Source of the DNA: Phymatolithon calcareum
Lineage: Eukaryota > Rhodophyta > Florideophyceae > Hapalidiales
Assembly (NCBI GenBank): GCA_977006965.1
Contig: OZ345373.1
Location: forward strand, 248,001-312,000
Length of the DNA stretch: 64,000 nucleotides
Reading direction: 5' to 3'
Under the pieces are notes generated by a model. The model was given only the letters and a program-made list of their open reading frames with translations. It ran no database searches and had not been told where the DNA came from. The translations under genes were made by a program, and so were the position numbers. Shown here piece by piece: positions 53,299 through 62,765 of this stretch (position 1 is its first letter; each line of letters starts with the position of its first letter).

Positions 53299-56200
53299 CT
53301 ACCCTCGACGTGGAGGATATCCGTCGAATTTTGTTTTAAGGAAGAAGATGGAGCCTGGTTCTACTGAGGATGCATTTCCGTGATCAATTTGGTTCTTGTG
53401 CGGAAAGAAACTACACAGATGAGTATCACAGTCGTGCAGTCGCCCCGTCTTTCGTATCTGCTCCCCCACCTTTACGAAAGAGAGAGGTTTGCCAACCTCG
53501 AACTTTCGGTAGTTCAGTTCATAGGAATGGTTGGACGGAGCGGTAAGTACCGCATGGCAGGGACGAAGTGCTGCCCATAGTTCTTCTTCATCTGAAAAAG
53601 CTGTACTCCTGAGAAATAATGCAATGGCCCAAAAAGTTTGTCCTTCGTCTCTTGCAAACTGAAGTACCCCAACCGTTTCACGGCAAAGCAAAAATGGTAT
53701 TTGAGCGTTCATGTTGCTCGATTTGTAGCATCGGATCTCAACTATGTCGCCCACTTTGAGCAGGGACATGGTACTTCCATTCTCCAAGGTAGATCGGACG
53801 CAGTTGCCCAAAATCAAAGGCGCCAGCCGGTCTTCTCGGATAGCACGTTTCACAGCGCTCAAAACAGAAACACTGAATTCATCTAAGTCTCGTACACGTT
53901 CTTCTGACACATTCCGCAAATTTTCTTCAATGTTCCATTCCCAGTTCTTCTTTGACCATGCACCCACGCGAGGAGACAGAACGGTTCTTCCCGTAAGTGC
54001 GAGAAGGGCAGGAATGCAAAAGGATGGACCTAGGGCTCGTTTCACCTCTTCCCGATGTATATCTTTCAGCAAACGGGGCATAGAAGAAAAGGCTTCTCTT
54101 CCGCTTAAGAGGCGGATGCATGCGCGAACAGATTGGTCATCTCCGTTCAATGCACCTATTGATACCATGGCAAGACGACCTTGCCAGTCATTGAAAATCT
54201 CCTCATCTATGGACTGTAGCTGAACGAGCTTATTGTTGCTTTGTCTTATCGCCCTTTTCAATGATTGGTGTGCTTTTTCAAGGACGAGCTCCCCCAACAC
54301 AGACACATGGCCTACCATGGGAAGAGTGGTTCGTATGAGTTCTAATAGTCGATGAACATTTGGTTTGTCGATAGTTTTTATCGCCACTGCACAGAAGTAC
54401 TGTTCTTTTGCCAGGTTCTTCCTCTCCGTTTGAGATTTTCGTCGATCATCCAGGGCATTAACGTCCTCATCTCTCATCATGCATATTTGGCGAACCATGG
54501 ATAGGTGATTGTCAGCTCTCTTGTACAGATCTGCATGATGTTGGGTTATGTTTTCAATAAACTGCGGTGAAATCCAAAGGTGCGATATCAATCGTGAACA
54601 TGACCCCACCAGTGCTATGGCCTCCCTACACTTCGACGAAATTTCCCGTTGCGCACCAGGTAGTGCAGCCGCCTTCTCGCAGCCCTTAATGAACGCATAC
54701 TCCGCCACAACGCCCAAAGCGTACAGTTCTGACATCGACATGGAGTAAAGTGCTTTTTTCTCGTGGTCAAATAGCCGGTTCTGTGTCGGGAGATCGCAGT
54801 CGTGTAGATACCCTATCATCAGCTCCTCACATGTGTGCCGAGTCTTTTTGCACGGGAGAAGCTTAATGGCTAGATTTACGCAATCTCGTAAATGACCAGT
54901 TAGTAAATGGTCCGGGGCGACGAAGCAGGATTTGTAGGGGTCTAATATCCCAGGAAGAACAGGTACACCCTCTGAAGTTAGTCGAATCGCGCTTCGGGCT
55001 TCGCTGATTGCCATGCACAAGCTATGGATGGGAATCTCTCCTGTTGAGTCTGGGGCCTTCATTCCTAGTAGACGACACGTCGCTTTTTGTGCACCGGAGT
55101 CTCGAATCGCGCGATGGATGTAGTAGCTTCGCCCGAGCTCTGTACGCCTGCCTGAAAAATCAAGATCCGTGTATCTGCTGCCAACAATGGTCGACGAGTG
55201 ACGGACAAACCGACATAGGTGACAGCACGCATTGCTGGTGTGGCCCAGAACGTCGAGTACCTCGTTGAGCGCTGGGGTATCACCCAAGAATCCGACAAGG
55301 TCCAAGAAGATTCTCCGGGTGGTACCTTCTGCGTCAACATCGACAAATCCCTCTGTGAGGCCTTTCACAATGTCTTCTTGAATAAGATGAAAAATTTCCC
55401 GACTCTTGACGCCGGGAGGGGTTAGTGATATGACGCGAACTGCACTGGCGCTGGAACGCGCCTGTAACGGAAGATTCAGACAACTCAGGTAGAATCCATC
55501 CCCCGACGCTGACTTTCCTTTCGTTATTTCAAATCCATCCCAGAACAAAAGGAAGCGATAAATAAAGTATTTCTCTCCATTCAGCAATGTTCCAATACTG
55601 CTGACAGGACGATGCTTTGCGGCTCCACGTCTTCCTGAGTGCTGTTGAACGATTCTGACGTGCCGGACATCACACAATCGAGTTGAGTCCGAGCTTTCTA
55701 TTGGGGAGAGCACTTCCCTGATTTCTGCATCGGTTGCCTCCCTGGTCAGGGATTGAATATCAAGAGGCGTATTACCTGATACGAAGAGTGCGTGGCGTGA
55801 CCGTTCTTCGTTCTCTACCCAGAACCGATGGATGATCAGAAGACAGTCGTCATGTTGCGTACCCCCGGATTCTACGGCACTACGTGTAGCCTCTTCAACG
55901 CACGGACTGAGAAGCAGCACAATATCTCCTGGCTTGATTGCCGGCTTCTTCCATTCTCGCCACGCTTCTTCAGTTTGCTTCTTTAGTTCTCTGAGCGCCT
56001 CTCGTCTGCGCTTAAGAGCTTCTTCGATTTCGGGAGACCGCTTCTTTTTTTTCGCATTACGTCCGGATTGGCCGTGAAGAGATAGATCATGGTCCGCCGC
56101 AAAATTCCAGGGCTCTGTGTCTTCCTCAGCTGGAACGCTTGGAACGTCCACCACGACAGAGTCCGTGGGTGACCTGTACTCTACATACCCGAAAGCACGT

Positions 56201-56577
56201 GCCAGAGATCTATGACGCTCCGATACCTCCTCATGAAAGGCTGCCCCAAACAGATCGGGGGCTCTACGAGAACTGTGGTGTACTGTCCAAATAGCGCTGA
56301 CTCGCCCTTTCAAATATCCCACCGACGACGCACAACCAAATGATTCTTCCACATCCATAGCGAGAGCTTGACAGTCGATCAGAGATACTTTTACAAGATC
56401 TCCCACCTCTGCAACATCGGCCTCTGCATAATACCTGGAATTATCGTCAACGTCGACGCTGACGCTTCTTGCCGGGCCATAAAATTCATCCCGAGCGAAA
56501 ACCACAGGCAAACAGTCTGTGCACTTCTCATCTACAGCTTCATTCTCCCGTTCATAGGATAAACTTGTTCTGCGCAT
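53299..56577 (-). CDS. Tnp2/CACTA-like transposase, main frame (ORF2)
   Basis: The frame starts at ATG 56577 and has 1,092 residues. The N-terminal 350 residues are divergent, with a Lys-rich coiled coil (SPEIEEALKRRREALRELKK). The central part matches the architecture of the Tnp2 transposase group of EnSpm/CACTA-type elements. It has FYLSCLNLPLQAR, then a PPG turn, then RIFLDLVGFLGDTPALNEVL, then GHTSNACCHLCRF (a CxxC after the GD-PA motif), and later LDPYKSCFVAPDHLLTGHLRD, where the Asp and His resemble the conserved DxxH block. The C-terminal third is helical and not assigned. No internal stop occurs over 3.3 kb, so it is under constraint or young. The assignment is by motif layout only and the exact superfamily is uncertain. 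Confidence 0.7.
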   Translation of the reverse strand: MRRTSLSYERENEAVDEKCTDCLPVVFARDEFYGPARSVSVDVDDNSRYYAEADVAEVGDLVKVSLIDCQALAMDVEESFGCASSVGYLKGRVSAIWTVHHSSRRAPDLFGAAFHEEVSERHRSLARAFGYVEYRSPTDSVVVDVPSVPAEEDTEPWNFAADHDLSLHGQSGRNAKKKKRSPEIEEALKRRREALRELKKQTEEAWREWKKPAIKPGDIVLLLSPCVEEATRSAVESGGTQHDDCLLIIHRFWVENEERSRHALFVSGNTPLDIQSLTREATDAEIREVLSPIESSDSTRLCDVRHVRIVQQHSGRRGAAKHRPVSSIGTLLNGEKYFIYRFLLFWDGFEITKGKSASGDGFYLSCLNLPLQARSSASAVRVISLTPPGVKSREIFHLIQEDIVKGLTEGFVDVDAEGTTRRIFLDLVGFLGDTPALNEVLDVLGHTSNACCHLCRFVRHSSTIVGSRYTDLDFSGRRTELGRSYYIHRAIRDSGAQKATCRLLGMKAPDSTGEIPIHSLCMAISEARSAIRLTSEGVPVLPGILDPYKSCFVAPDHLLTGHLRDCVNLAIKLLPCKKTRHTCEELMIGYLHDCDLPTQNRLFDHEKKALYSMSMSELYALGVVAEYAFIKGCEKAAALPGAQREISSKCREAIALVGSCSRLISHLWISPQFIENITQHHADLYKRADNHLSMVRQICMMRDEDVNALDDRRKSQTERKNLAKEQYFCAVAIKTIDKPNVHRLLELIRTTLPMVGHVSVLGELVLEKAHQSLKRAIRQSNNKLVQLQSIDEEIFNDWQGRLAMVSIGALNGDDQSVRACIRLLSGREAFSSMPRLLKDIHREEVKRALGPSFCIPALLALTGRTVLSPRVGAWSKKNWEWNIEENLRNVSEERVRDLDEFSVSVLSAVKRAIREDRLAPLILGNCVRSTLENGSTMSLLKVGDIVEIRCYKSSNMNAQIPFLLCRETVGVLQFARDEGQTFWAIALFLRSTAFSDEEELWAALRPCHAVLTAPSNHSYELNYRKFEVGKPLSFVKVGEQIRKTGRLHDCDTHLCSFFPHKNQIDHGNASSVEPGSIFFLKTKFDGYPPRRG

Positions 56578-57500
56578 CTCGGAAAAACGACAGGGCTGGC
56601 CATATCTGCCCTTGCGTACTCGCTGGGTAACACAAACCGAACGGGAACAAGCGGCCTGCTATCTTGTCCAAATGAGCTTGCTCGCGCTCCCGCCTTCGAT
56701 GTGTCCACATGAACTACGGAATCTGCACTCCGCACAGTAAGAGTACTGAAAAGAATGCGCTTGTAGGACAACGATAACGTCGTAAAGTGCGGTAAGGACT
56801 TGATTTTCTCCCCGTCTACAAGGACATCTTGCGTTGGGAATTTGTCAGATTTCCAAGAGGCGCACGTGACACTTTGCTCCCTCCTGAATGCATCGCAAAT
56901 CATTCTCATCGCTTGGTACTGATAGCGCGTTAGCTTTGTACTTCCTGTGGTCATCAAAATGCCCCACAGTACTTTCCAATTCCTGATCTTCAGATGCGTT
57001 CCGGGTTCCTGCTCTACATTCGGAGCGGGCAATTCATGTTCCCTTGTCAGGTCAATGAGCTCCTCCTGATCCGCGGAAGGTTCAGCATGATACTCATTGC
57101 CTCTTTGGAAATTAGCAAGAGAATCCTGATGGTCGAGAAAGCACACAGAGTCACGGAACGGCTCATCTTGAAACCGTTCCACAGTTAACCGGTTATGGTG
57201 AGTCTCTGTACTTCCGTTGACCCTGTCAGAGCCCTCAAACCCCGTAGTCTGATCCGGTACATCCTCCAAAATCTCATTGATAAACGTGTTTTCAGCGCTG
57301 TAGAAATTCTGGTTTGCTGATTCTGCATGCGGGACTCTTTCTGTACCCACGACTTGAATCTCTGATCGTTCTGCAGTATCGATCATTTCTGAGCCTTGTA
57401 CAGTCCTATCGGCGGGCGCAACGGACGCATCGTCTGGTGAAACATGCGCTGGAATTTCAACTTCATCGAAACGGAAGCGGCTTCGCCGTGCCCTCCCCAT
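56532..57500 (-). CDS. ORF3, N-terminal part of the Tnp2-like transposase or separate protein
   Basis: ATG 57500 opens a 322-residue frame that overlaps the start of ORF2 by 46 bp in another frame. The first 170 residues are acidic and disordered. The second half looks folded: KVLWGILMTTGSTKLTRYQY and RMICDAFRR, a helical region, then PLVPVRFVLPSEYARADM. Segments of this kind precede the catalytic domain in related fungal and animal Tnp2-like proteins. A -1 shift in the overlap would fuse it to ORF2 into about 1,400 residues. Whether the two are fused by frameshifting, splicing or an indel, or translated separately, is open. Confidence 0.6.
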   Translation of the reverse strand: MGRARRSRFRFDEVEIPAHVSPDDASVAPADRTVQGSEMIDTAERSEIQVVGTERVPHAESANQNFYSAENTFINEILEDVPDQTTGFEGSDRVNGSTETHHNRLTVERFQDEPFRDSVCFLDHQDSLANFQRGNEYHAEPSADQEELIDLTREHELPAPNVEQEPGTHLKIRNWKVLWGILMTTGSTKLTRYQYQAMRMICDAFRREQSVTCASWKSDKFPTQDVLVDGEKIKSLPHFTTLSLSYKRILFSTLTVRSADSVVHVDTSKAGARASSFGQDSRPLVPVRFVLPSEYARADMASPVVFPRCAEQVYPMNGRMKL

Positions 57501-57971
57501 TTTCAAGGAGTCTGATCGCTCTCTTCAGACGGGCGCTAATGATCAAACATGCGGTCGAAAAGCCCAGAATTCATTTACGAATGTCTCAAGGGCTCCATTC
57601 TTCACCATGTCTTAGAATATGACTCATGCTCTACTCTTCAGCCGTCCATATCCTATAGTTTAACCTTAGTCATTCTCTGGTTTGGCGCAGAAACCATGGA
57701 TTAAACATATTTACGCTACAGTCTAGCCTGTATTGACATCCCACATGGTAAAGCATTTATTCCATCATACAGATCCTTGATTAGACCGGTTTTCTTTCGT
57801 GCGTCCAACCCATTTCAATTTCGGGCTGAACCGGTACGAGAACTCAGTAATCCAGAGTATCACGAGTTTGCATAATTTGTATGTTGTGTGATTGCAAGGT
57901 ATCGATCCCATGCAAGGCTCTATCTGTAACAACACTTGGGAACACGATCGTTCTTGGCAGCTCATTCCGGA
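57501..57971. promoter_or_regulatory. Divergent intergenic region between ORF3 and ORF4
   Basis: These 471 bp separate head-to-head frames and may hold a shared promoter. No specific site is recognised. Confidence 0.35.
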
Positions 57972-59024
57972 ATGCGTAAATCGAAAATGACCCCCTTCCA
58001 ACCGATTTTTTCGCTCCCTGCAGAATCTGAAACTCGTCTTGTTGGAGATCTGCAGCGATCTCATGCGGCGCTCTCCGCACGCATCGATCACCTCACTGAA
58101 GATGTTGCGCGAGCGCATAGTCGCCTTTCTTCAGTATCACACGTAACTAACTCACTTCAAGCTGAGTCTACTGACCGCGTACTTCTATTTGCCAAAGCCC
58201 GTGCTATCACAGCGCTCCATTCAGCTCTTCCCGAGTTCAATCGGCGGCCTGCGAGTCTTTGCGAAGCGGACACAGTTGTACAGGTTTCCATAGTGTCTAA
58301 AGAGACCGACTGCACGCTTTACGAGTTCAAGACGATGGCCACCATGCTATCGTCAGATTCATCTGTGCGCTGCTCTCTGTATCCATCCCAATACCACGCT
58401 ACGTTCCCAAGTGCCCAGTACACCGCTCGGGTTGGAATTCTTTTCCAATCCTACAGAGATATATGCGCAGCGTTAAAAATGGATGCTTGCGAAAGAGAAG
58501 GACCAATTTACCGTGAAAAGCACACACGCGGGCAACAACTTCGAGCAGTTCAAGTGCTGGGAGTGGCGATAAAGGGAAATGGCTTCAGACAGATTCATCT
58601 TGGCCAGAGCTTCCCGTCCCACCCCAGCCCCGAACCCGTGCCTATACTGCACCAGCCGAGTCTCTTGTGGAGCGACCGGTCCTGGGAGACTGGATTCCAG
58701 TTTCTCCAAGCCCCGGTCTCGGCTGTGCCGAAAGATGCACCAATTCCTGCTATGGCGGGGTCTCGCGTACGGAGACGAACATCGGATATGAATACAACGC
58801 CATTTAATTTCTCCTTCTCTTTGCAATGGGAGCGACTATCACGAAGAGATATTATGGGTCGACTATCTGCGTCTGAAGTTCCTGGCACAATACGGTCTAC
58901 ATTTCCTGCTGTCGTTTTACGATCGCAAATACTAACGAGCTCAGCTCAAAAAGCATTTTTAACCCGTGTTAATGATCAGTTACCAAAAGAAATTGTGTTA
59001 TCGACAACTTCTAATACTCGCTGA
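57972..59024 (+). CDS. ORF4 of the Tnp2-like block: unknown coiled-coil protein
   Basis: The ATG at 57972 gives 350 residues. The N-terminal 100 residues contain a clear coiled coil (LVGDLQRSHAALSARIDHL, continuing RAHSRLSSVSHVTNSL). A mixed region follows (LYEFKTMATMLSSDSSVRC) that could be a folded domain. From about 58500 another forward frame is equally open and has similar composition, so the C-terminal half may be frame-shifted or untranslated. I do not recognise a family. Like ORF1, it starts with a coiled coil, which would suit a partner of the transposase. This is inference. Confidence 0.45.
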   Translation: MRKSKMTPFQPIFSLPAESETRLVGDLQRSHAALSARIDHLTEDVARAHSRLSSVSHVTNSLQAESTDRVLLFAKARAITALHSALPEFNRRPASLCEADTVVQVSIVSKETDCTLYEFKTMATMLSSDSSVRCSLYPSQYHATFPSAQYTARVGILFQSYRDICAALKMDACEREGPIYREKHTRGQQLRAVQVLGVAIKGNGFRQIHLGQSFPSHPSPEPVPILHQPSLLWSDRSWETGFQFLQAPVSAVPKDAPIPAMAGSRVRRRTSDMNTTPFNFSFSLQWERLSRRDIMGRLSASEVPGTIRSTFPAVVLRSQILTSSAQKAFLTRVNDQLPKEIVLSTTSNTR

Positions 59025-59164
59025 GCAGCTCCGATTAGATGTACAAGTAAAGATAAGCATCTAGCTGCTTCTGGGAAGAAGCAGAATCATCTAAAATAAT
59101 GCGCTTCACCTCCCTGGTATAGATATGCTCCACATCCATCTGACGAAGGCACAGCTGTCGACCT

Positions 59165-59310
59165 TCAATGAGCACATGTGCTCATTGATGCTCGACAACT
59201 GCAGCTTTGAATTACCTGTAGCTCGTAGACAGCTGTCCGCATGCAGTGAGCTGTCCGCATGCAGTGAGCTGTCCGCAGTGACCTGATTCGCCGTCAGACA
59301 GCTGTCTGAT
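59165..59310. repeat. Palindromes and 18-bp tandem repeats
   Basis: A perfect 24-bp palindrome (TCAATGAGCACA and its complement) lies at 59165-59188, flanked by further imperfect pairing out to about 59144-59202. An 18-bp direct repeat AGCTGTCCGCATGCAGTG occurs at 59231-59248 and 59249-59266, with a partial copy to 59280. A 16-bp palindrome TCAGACAGCTGTCTGA lies at 59294-59309. Confidence 0.88.
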
Positions 59311-59480
59311 ATCGGCCGAAAACGAAATATTGCCGACGGTCTATCCGTAATAGCAGGTATGAAAAACGATATAACACAGTCAGTTGAAACCAAATTGTAT
59401 CATTTATCGGTTTATCCTGATTGATACATGGTTTATTCCAGTGTTTCAAATATTTTGCGACTCCAGTGTGCCTAGTAACT

Positions 59481-62400
59481 ATGAGCGAGGCCACTTCGAA
59501 CTCCTTTCCCCACCGAGCAGCCATTGCATTGGTTGGAAACCCGGGCGCTGGGAAAAGCACTCTCCTTAATGGAATTGCCGGAAGTCCAAAATTCAGAAGC
59601 GGCCCCAGCTTGTGTGAAGGTCTGACACAAGCTCTCCAAGCATGTCGGGTGGGGAACATGACGCTGTACGACACCCCCGGTTTCTATGATGTCGCGAGAA
59701 GCAAGCAAGCGGGCGAAGAGCTGGACAAGTTACTCGCCGAAAATGTCGCGTTAAAAATTGCGTTCGTTGTCACTTTGGATGAAGGCCGAGTGAAACGGAG
59801 CGACATTCTCACCATCAAGCTCGTACTCGATGCTATCTCCATGGATACCAACGACCGGTTCGGGGTGATCATCAACAAGATGGGAGATAGTGTTGAAGCC
59901 ATGATGCGAGATGACTCGGAAGCGGAATGTAGAGCCCGTGAAACACTCACTGGTGGTCGGAAGACAAGTCATTGGTGCTATGTACCGATGGAGATTTCTC
60001 TTCTCGGGGCGAAAGATCGATGTCACACGACGGCGGCACTGAACCTCCTACTCCTTGGTCTGCCTGTAACGAAGCCATTGTACACCGTGGTTTCCAGTGT
60101 TAAAACGCAGAACTTGGAGAAGCTTCTGGAGGCTGCGGAGGTTCGAGCCAGAGAAGTCGAAAATTCCAAGGGAGAAGAATTTAGGGAAATGGTGGCAACT
60201 TATGAGCTACAAAAGATTGCTGCTGAAGAGCGAATCTGTGCGTTGGAACAAGATCTGCGTGAGCAGACGTGGAATAATGCACAGGGGTCAAAGAAAGTGA
60301 AGAATATCGAACAGGAAAAGAGTGAAGAGAGCGTGGCACACGATCTTATTGTCTCCAGTAATGCCATTGAGGATGGTAGGCAAGCAGGAGATATCGGAGA
60401 CGGGGTAGTGGTGGACCCAGTTTGCGCAGTGGAGATATACAACTGGGCCATCGAAGAAGATGGCGATGTGAGAGCAATGTACAACCTCGCAAATTTGCTT
60501 CGACGTGGCGCGCACGGGGTACCAGCAGATGCAGGTCGTGCAGCTCACCTGTACAACCGGGCCATCGAAGAAGGTGGTCATGTGAAATCAATGTACGGCC
60601 TCGCATTGTTGCTAGAAGATGGCGCGGACGGTGTACCAGCAGATACAGTTCGTGCAGCTCACCTATACAACCGGGCCATCGAAGAAGGTGGTCATGTGAA
60701 TTCAATGTACGGCCTCGCATTGTTGCTAGAAGATGGCGCGGACGGTGTACCAGCAGATACAGTTCGTGCAGCTCACCTATACAACCGGGCCATCGAAGAA
60801 CGTGGTGATGTGAATTCAATGTACGGCCTCGCACGGTTGCTTCGACATGGCGCGGACGGTGTACCAGCAGATAAAATTCGTGCAGCTCACCTATACAACC
60901 GGGCCATCGAAGAAGGTGGTGATGTGAATTCAATGTACGGCCTCGCATTGTTGCTAGAAGATGATGCGGACGGTGTACCAGCAGATACAATTCGTGCAGC
61001 TCACCTATACAACCGGGCCATCGAAGAAGGTGGTGATGTGAATTCAATGCACAACCTCGCACGGTTGCTTCGACATGGCGCGGACGGTGTACCAGCAGAT
61101 AAAATTCGTGCAGCTCACCTATACAACCGGGCCATCGAAGAAGGTGGTGATGTGAATTCAATGTACAACCTCGCACGGTTGCTTCGACATGGCGCGGACG
61201 GTGTACCAGCAGATACAGTTCGTGCAGCTCACCTATACAACCGGGCCATCGAAGAAGGTGGTGATGTGAATTCAATGTACAACCTCGCACGGTTGCTTCG
61301 ACATGGCGCGGACGGTGTACCAGCAGATACAATTCGTGCAGCTCACCTATACAACCGGGCCATCGAAGAAGGTGGTGATGTGAATTCAATGTACAACCTC
61401 GCACGGTTGCTTCGACATGGCGCGGACGGTGTACCAGCAGATACAATTCGTGCAGCTCACCTATACAACCGGGCCATCGAAGAAAGTGGTGATGTGAATT
61501 CAATGCACAACCTCGCACGGTTGCTTCGACATGGCGCGGACGGTGTACCAGCAGATACAATTCGTGCAGCTCACCTATACAACCGGGCCATCGAAGAAGG
61601 TGGTGATTTGAATTCAATGTATGGCCTCGCATTGTTGCTAGAAGATGGCGCGGACGGTGTACCAGCAGATACAGTTCGTGCAGCTCACCTATACAACCGG
61701 GCCATCGAAGAAAGTGGTCATGTGAATTCAATGCACAACCTCGCATTGTTGCTAGAAGATGGCGCGGACGGTGTACCAGCAGATACAGTTCGTGCAGCTC
61801 ACCTATACAACCGGGCCATCGAAGAAGGTGGTGATATGAAATCAATGCACAACCTCGCACGGTTTCTTCGACATGGCGCGGACGGTGTACCAGCAGATAC
61901 AATTCGTGCAGCTCATCTATACAACCGGGCCATCGAAGAAGGTGGTAATGTGAAATCAATGTACAACCTCGCACGGTTGCTAGAAGATGGCGCGGACGGT
62001 GTACCAGCAGATACAATTCGTGCAGCTCATCTATACAACCGGGCCATCGAAGAAGGTGGTGATGTGAAATCAATGTACAACCTCGCACGGTTGCTTCGAC
62101 ATGGCGCGGACGGTGTACCAGCAGATACAGTTCGTGCAGCTCACCTATACAACCCGGCCATCGAAGAAGGTGGTGATGTGAATTCAATGCACAACCTCGC
62201 ATTGTTGCTTCGACATGGCGCGGACGGTGTACCAGCAGATACAATTCGTGCAGCTCATCTATACAACCGGGCCATCGAAGAAGGTGGTCATGTGAAAGCA
62301 ATGTACAACCTCGCATTGTTGCTTCGACATGGCGCGGACGGTGTACCAGCAGATACAGTTCGTGCAGCTCACCTATACAACCGGGCCATCGAAGAAGGTG

Positions 62401-62765
62401 GTGATGTGAATTCAATGTACAACCTCGCACGGTTGCTTCGACATGGCGCGGACGGTGTACCAGCAGATACAATTCGTGCAGCTCACTTATACAACCGGGC
62501 CATCGAAGAAGGTGGTGATGTGAATTCAATGCACAACCTCGCACGGTTGCTTCGACATGGCGCGGACGGTGTACCAGCAGATACAATTCGTGCAGCTCAC
62601 CTATACAACCGGGCCATCGACGAAGGTGGCTATGTGAGAGCAATGTACGGCCTCGCAGCTTTGCTTCGAAGTGGCGCGGACGGGGTACCAAAGGACCGGG
62701 TTCGTGCAGCTCAACTGTACAACCGGGCTATTGCAGAAGGTGCCGATCTGGACGAATTGCCGTAA
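59481..62765 (+). CDS. AIG1-like GTPase fused to Sel1-like repeats
   Basis: ATG 59481 (aactATGAGC) gives 1,094 residues. The longer open frame upstream has no ATG. Residues 1-200 form a P-loop GTPase: G1 GNPGAGKST at 19-27, G3 DTPG at 64-67 followed by FYD as in AIG1/GIMAP proteins, and G4-like NKMGD at 132-136. A charged coiled coil follows at about 205-290. From residue 314 to the end are 20 full and one partial 38-residue repeats of the Sel1/TPR type (RAAHLYNRAIEEGG...LARLLRHGADG), forming a long solenoid. No membrane segment or signal peptide is seen. A switchable scaffold with a binding solenoid is the likely mode of action. The layout parallels fungal and animal immune sensors, but that role is inference. 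Confidence 0.88.
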   Translation: MSEATSNSFPHRAAIALVGNPGAGKSTLLNGIAGSPKFRSGPSLCEGLTQALQACRVGNMTLYDTPGFYDVARSKQAGEELDKLLAENVALKIAFVVTLDEGRVKRSDILTIKLVLDAISMDTNDRFGVIINKMGDSVEAMMRDDSEAECRARETLTGGRKTSHWCYVPMEISLLGAKDRCHTTAALNLLLLGLPVTKPLYTVVSSVKTQNLEKLLEAAEVRAREVENSKGEEFREMVATYELQKIAAEERICALEQDLREQTWNNAQGSKKVKNIEQEKSEESVAHDLIVSSNAIEDGRQAGDIGDGVVVDPVCAVEIYNWAIEEDGDVRAMYNLANLLRRGAHGVPADAGRAAHLYNRAIEEGGHVKSMYGLALLLEDGADGVPADTVRAAHLYNRAIEEGGHVNSMYGLALLLEDGADGVPADTVRAAHLYNRAIEERGDVNSMYGLARLLRHGADGVPADKIRAAHLYNRAIEEGGDVNSMYGLALLLEDDADGVPADTIRAAHLYNRAIEEGGDVNSMHNLARLLRHGADGVPADKIRAAHLYNRAIEEGGDVNSMYNLARLLRHGADGVPADTVRAAHLYNRAIEEGGDVNSMYNLARLLRHGADGVPADTIRAAHLYNRAIEEGGDVNSMYNLARLLRHGADGVPADTIRAAHLYNRAIEESGDVNSMHNLARLLRHGADGVPADTIRAAHLYNRAIEEGGDLNSMYGLALLLEDGADGVPADTVRAAHLYNRAIEESGHVNSMHNLALLLEDGADGVPADTVRAAHLYNRAIEEGGDMKSMHNLARFLRHGADGVPADTIRAAHLYNRAIEEGGNVKSMYNLARLLEDGADGVPADTIRAAHLYNRAIEEGGDVKSMYNLARLLRHGADGVPADTVRAAHLYNPAIEEGGDVNSMHNLALLLRHGADGVPADTIRAAHLYNRAIEEGGHVKAMYNLALLLRHGADGVPADTVRAAHLYNRAIEEGGDVNSMYNLARLLRHGADGVPADTIRAAHLYNRAIEEGGDVNSMHNLARLLRHGADGVPADTIRAAHLYNRAIDEGGYVRAMYGLAALLRSGADGVPKDRVRAAQLYNRAIAEGADLDELP
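60421..62765. repeat. Coding minisatellite, 114-bp unit, 20.5 copies
   Basis: The unit encodes the 38-residue Sel1-like repeat. The first and last units are divergent. The 18 internal ones are nearly identical and differ mainly at a few codons: repeat positions 13, 15, 17, 20-21, 24, 27-28 and 37-38. Because the unit is a multiple of 3 and lacks stops on the other strand, a long minus-strand frame (60346-62691) is open by coincidence. Confidence 0.96.

Noticed and set aside
60346-62691. 781-codon open frame on the minus strand across the Sel1 repeats
   Set aside because: The 114-bp unit is a multiple of three and stop-free in this frame, so repetition alone makes it long. The product is His/Arg-rich without a fold, whereas the plus frame has clear GTPase and Sel1 domains.
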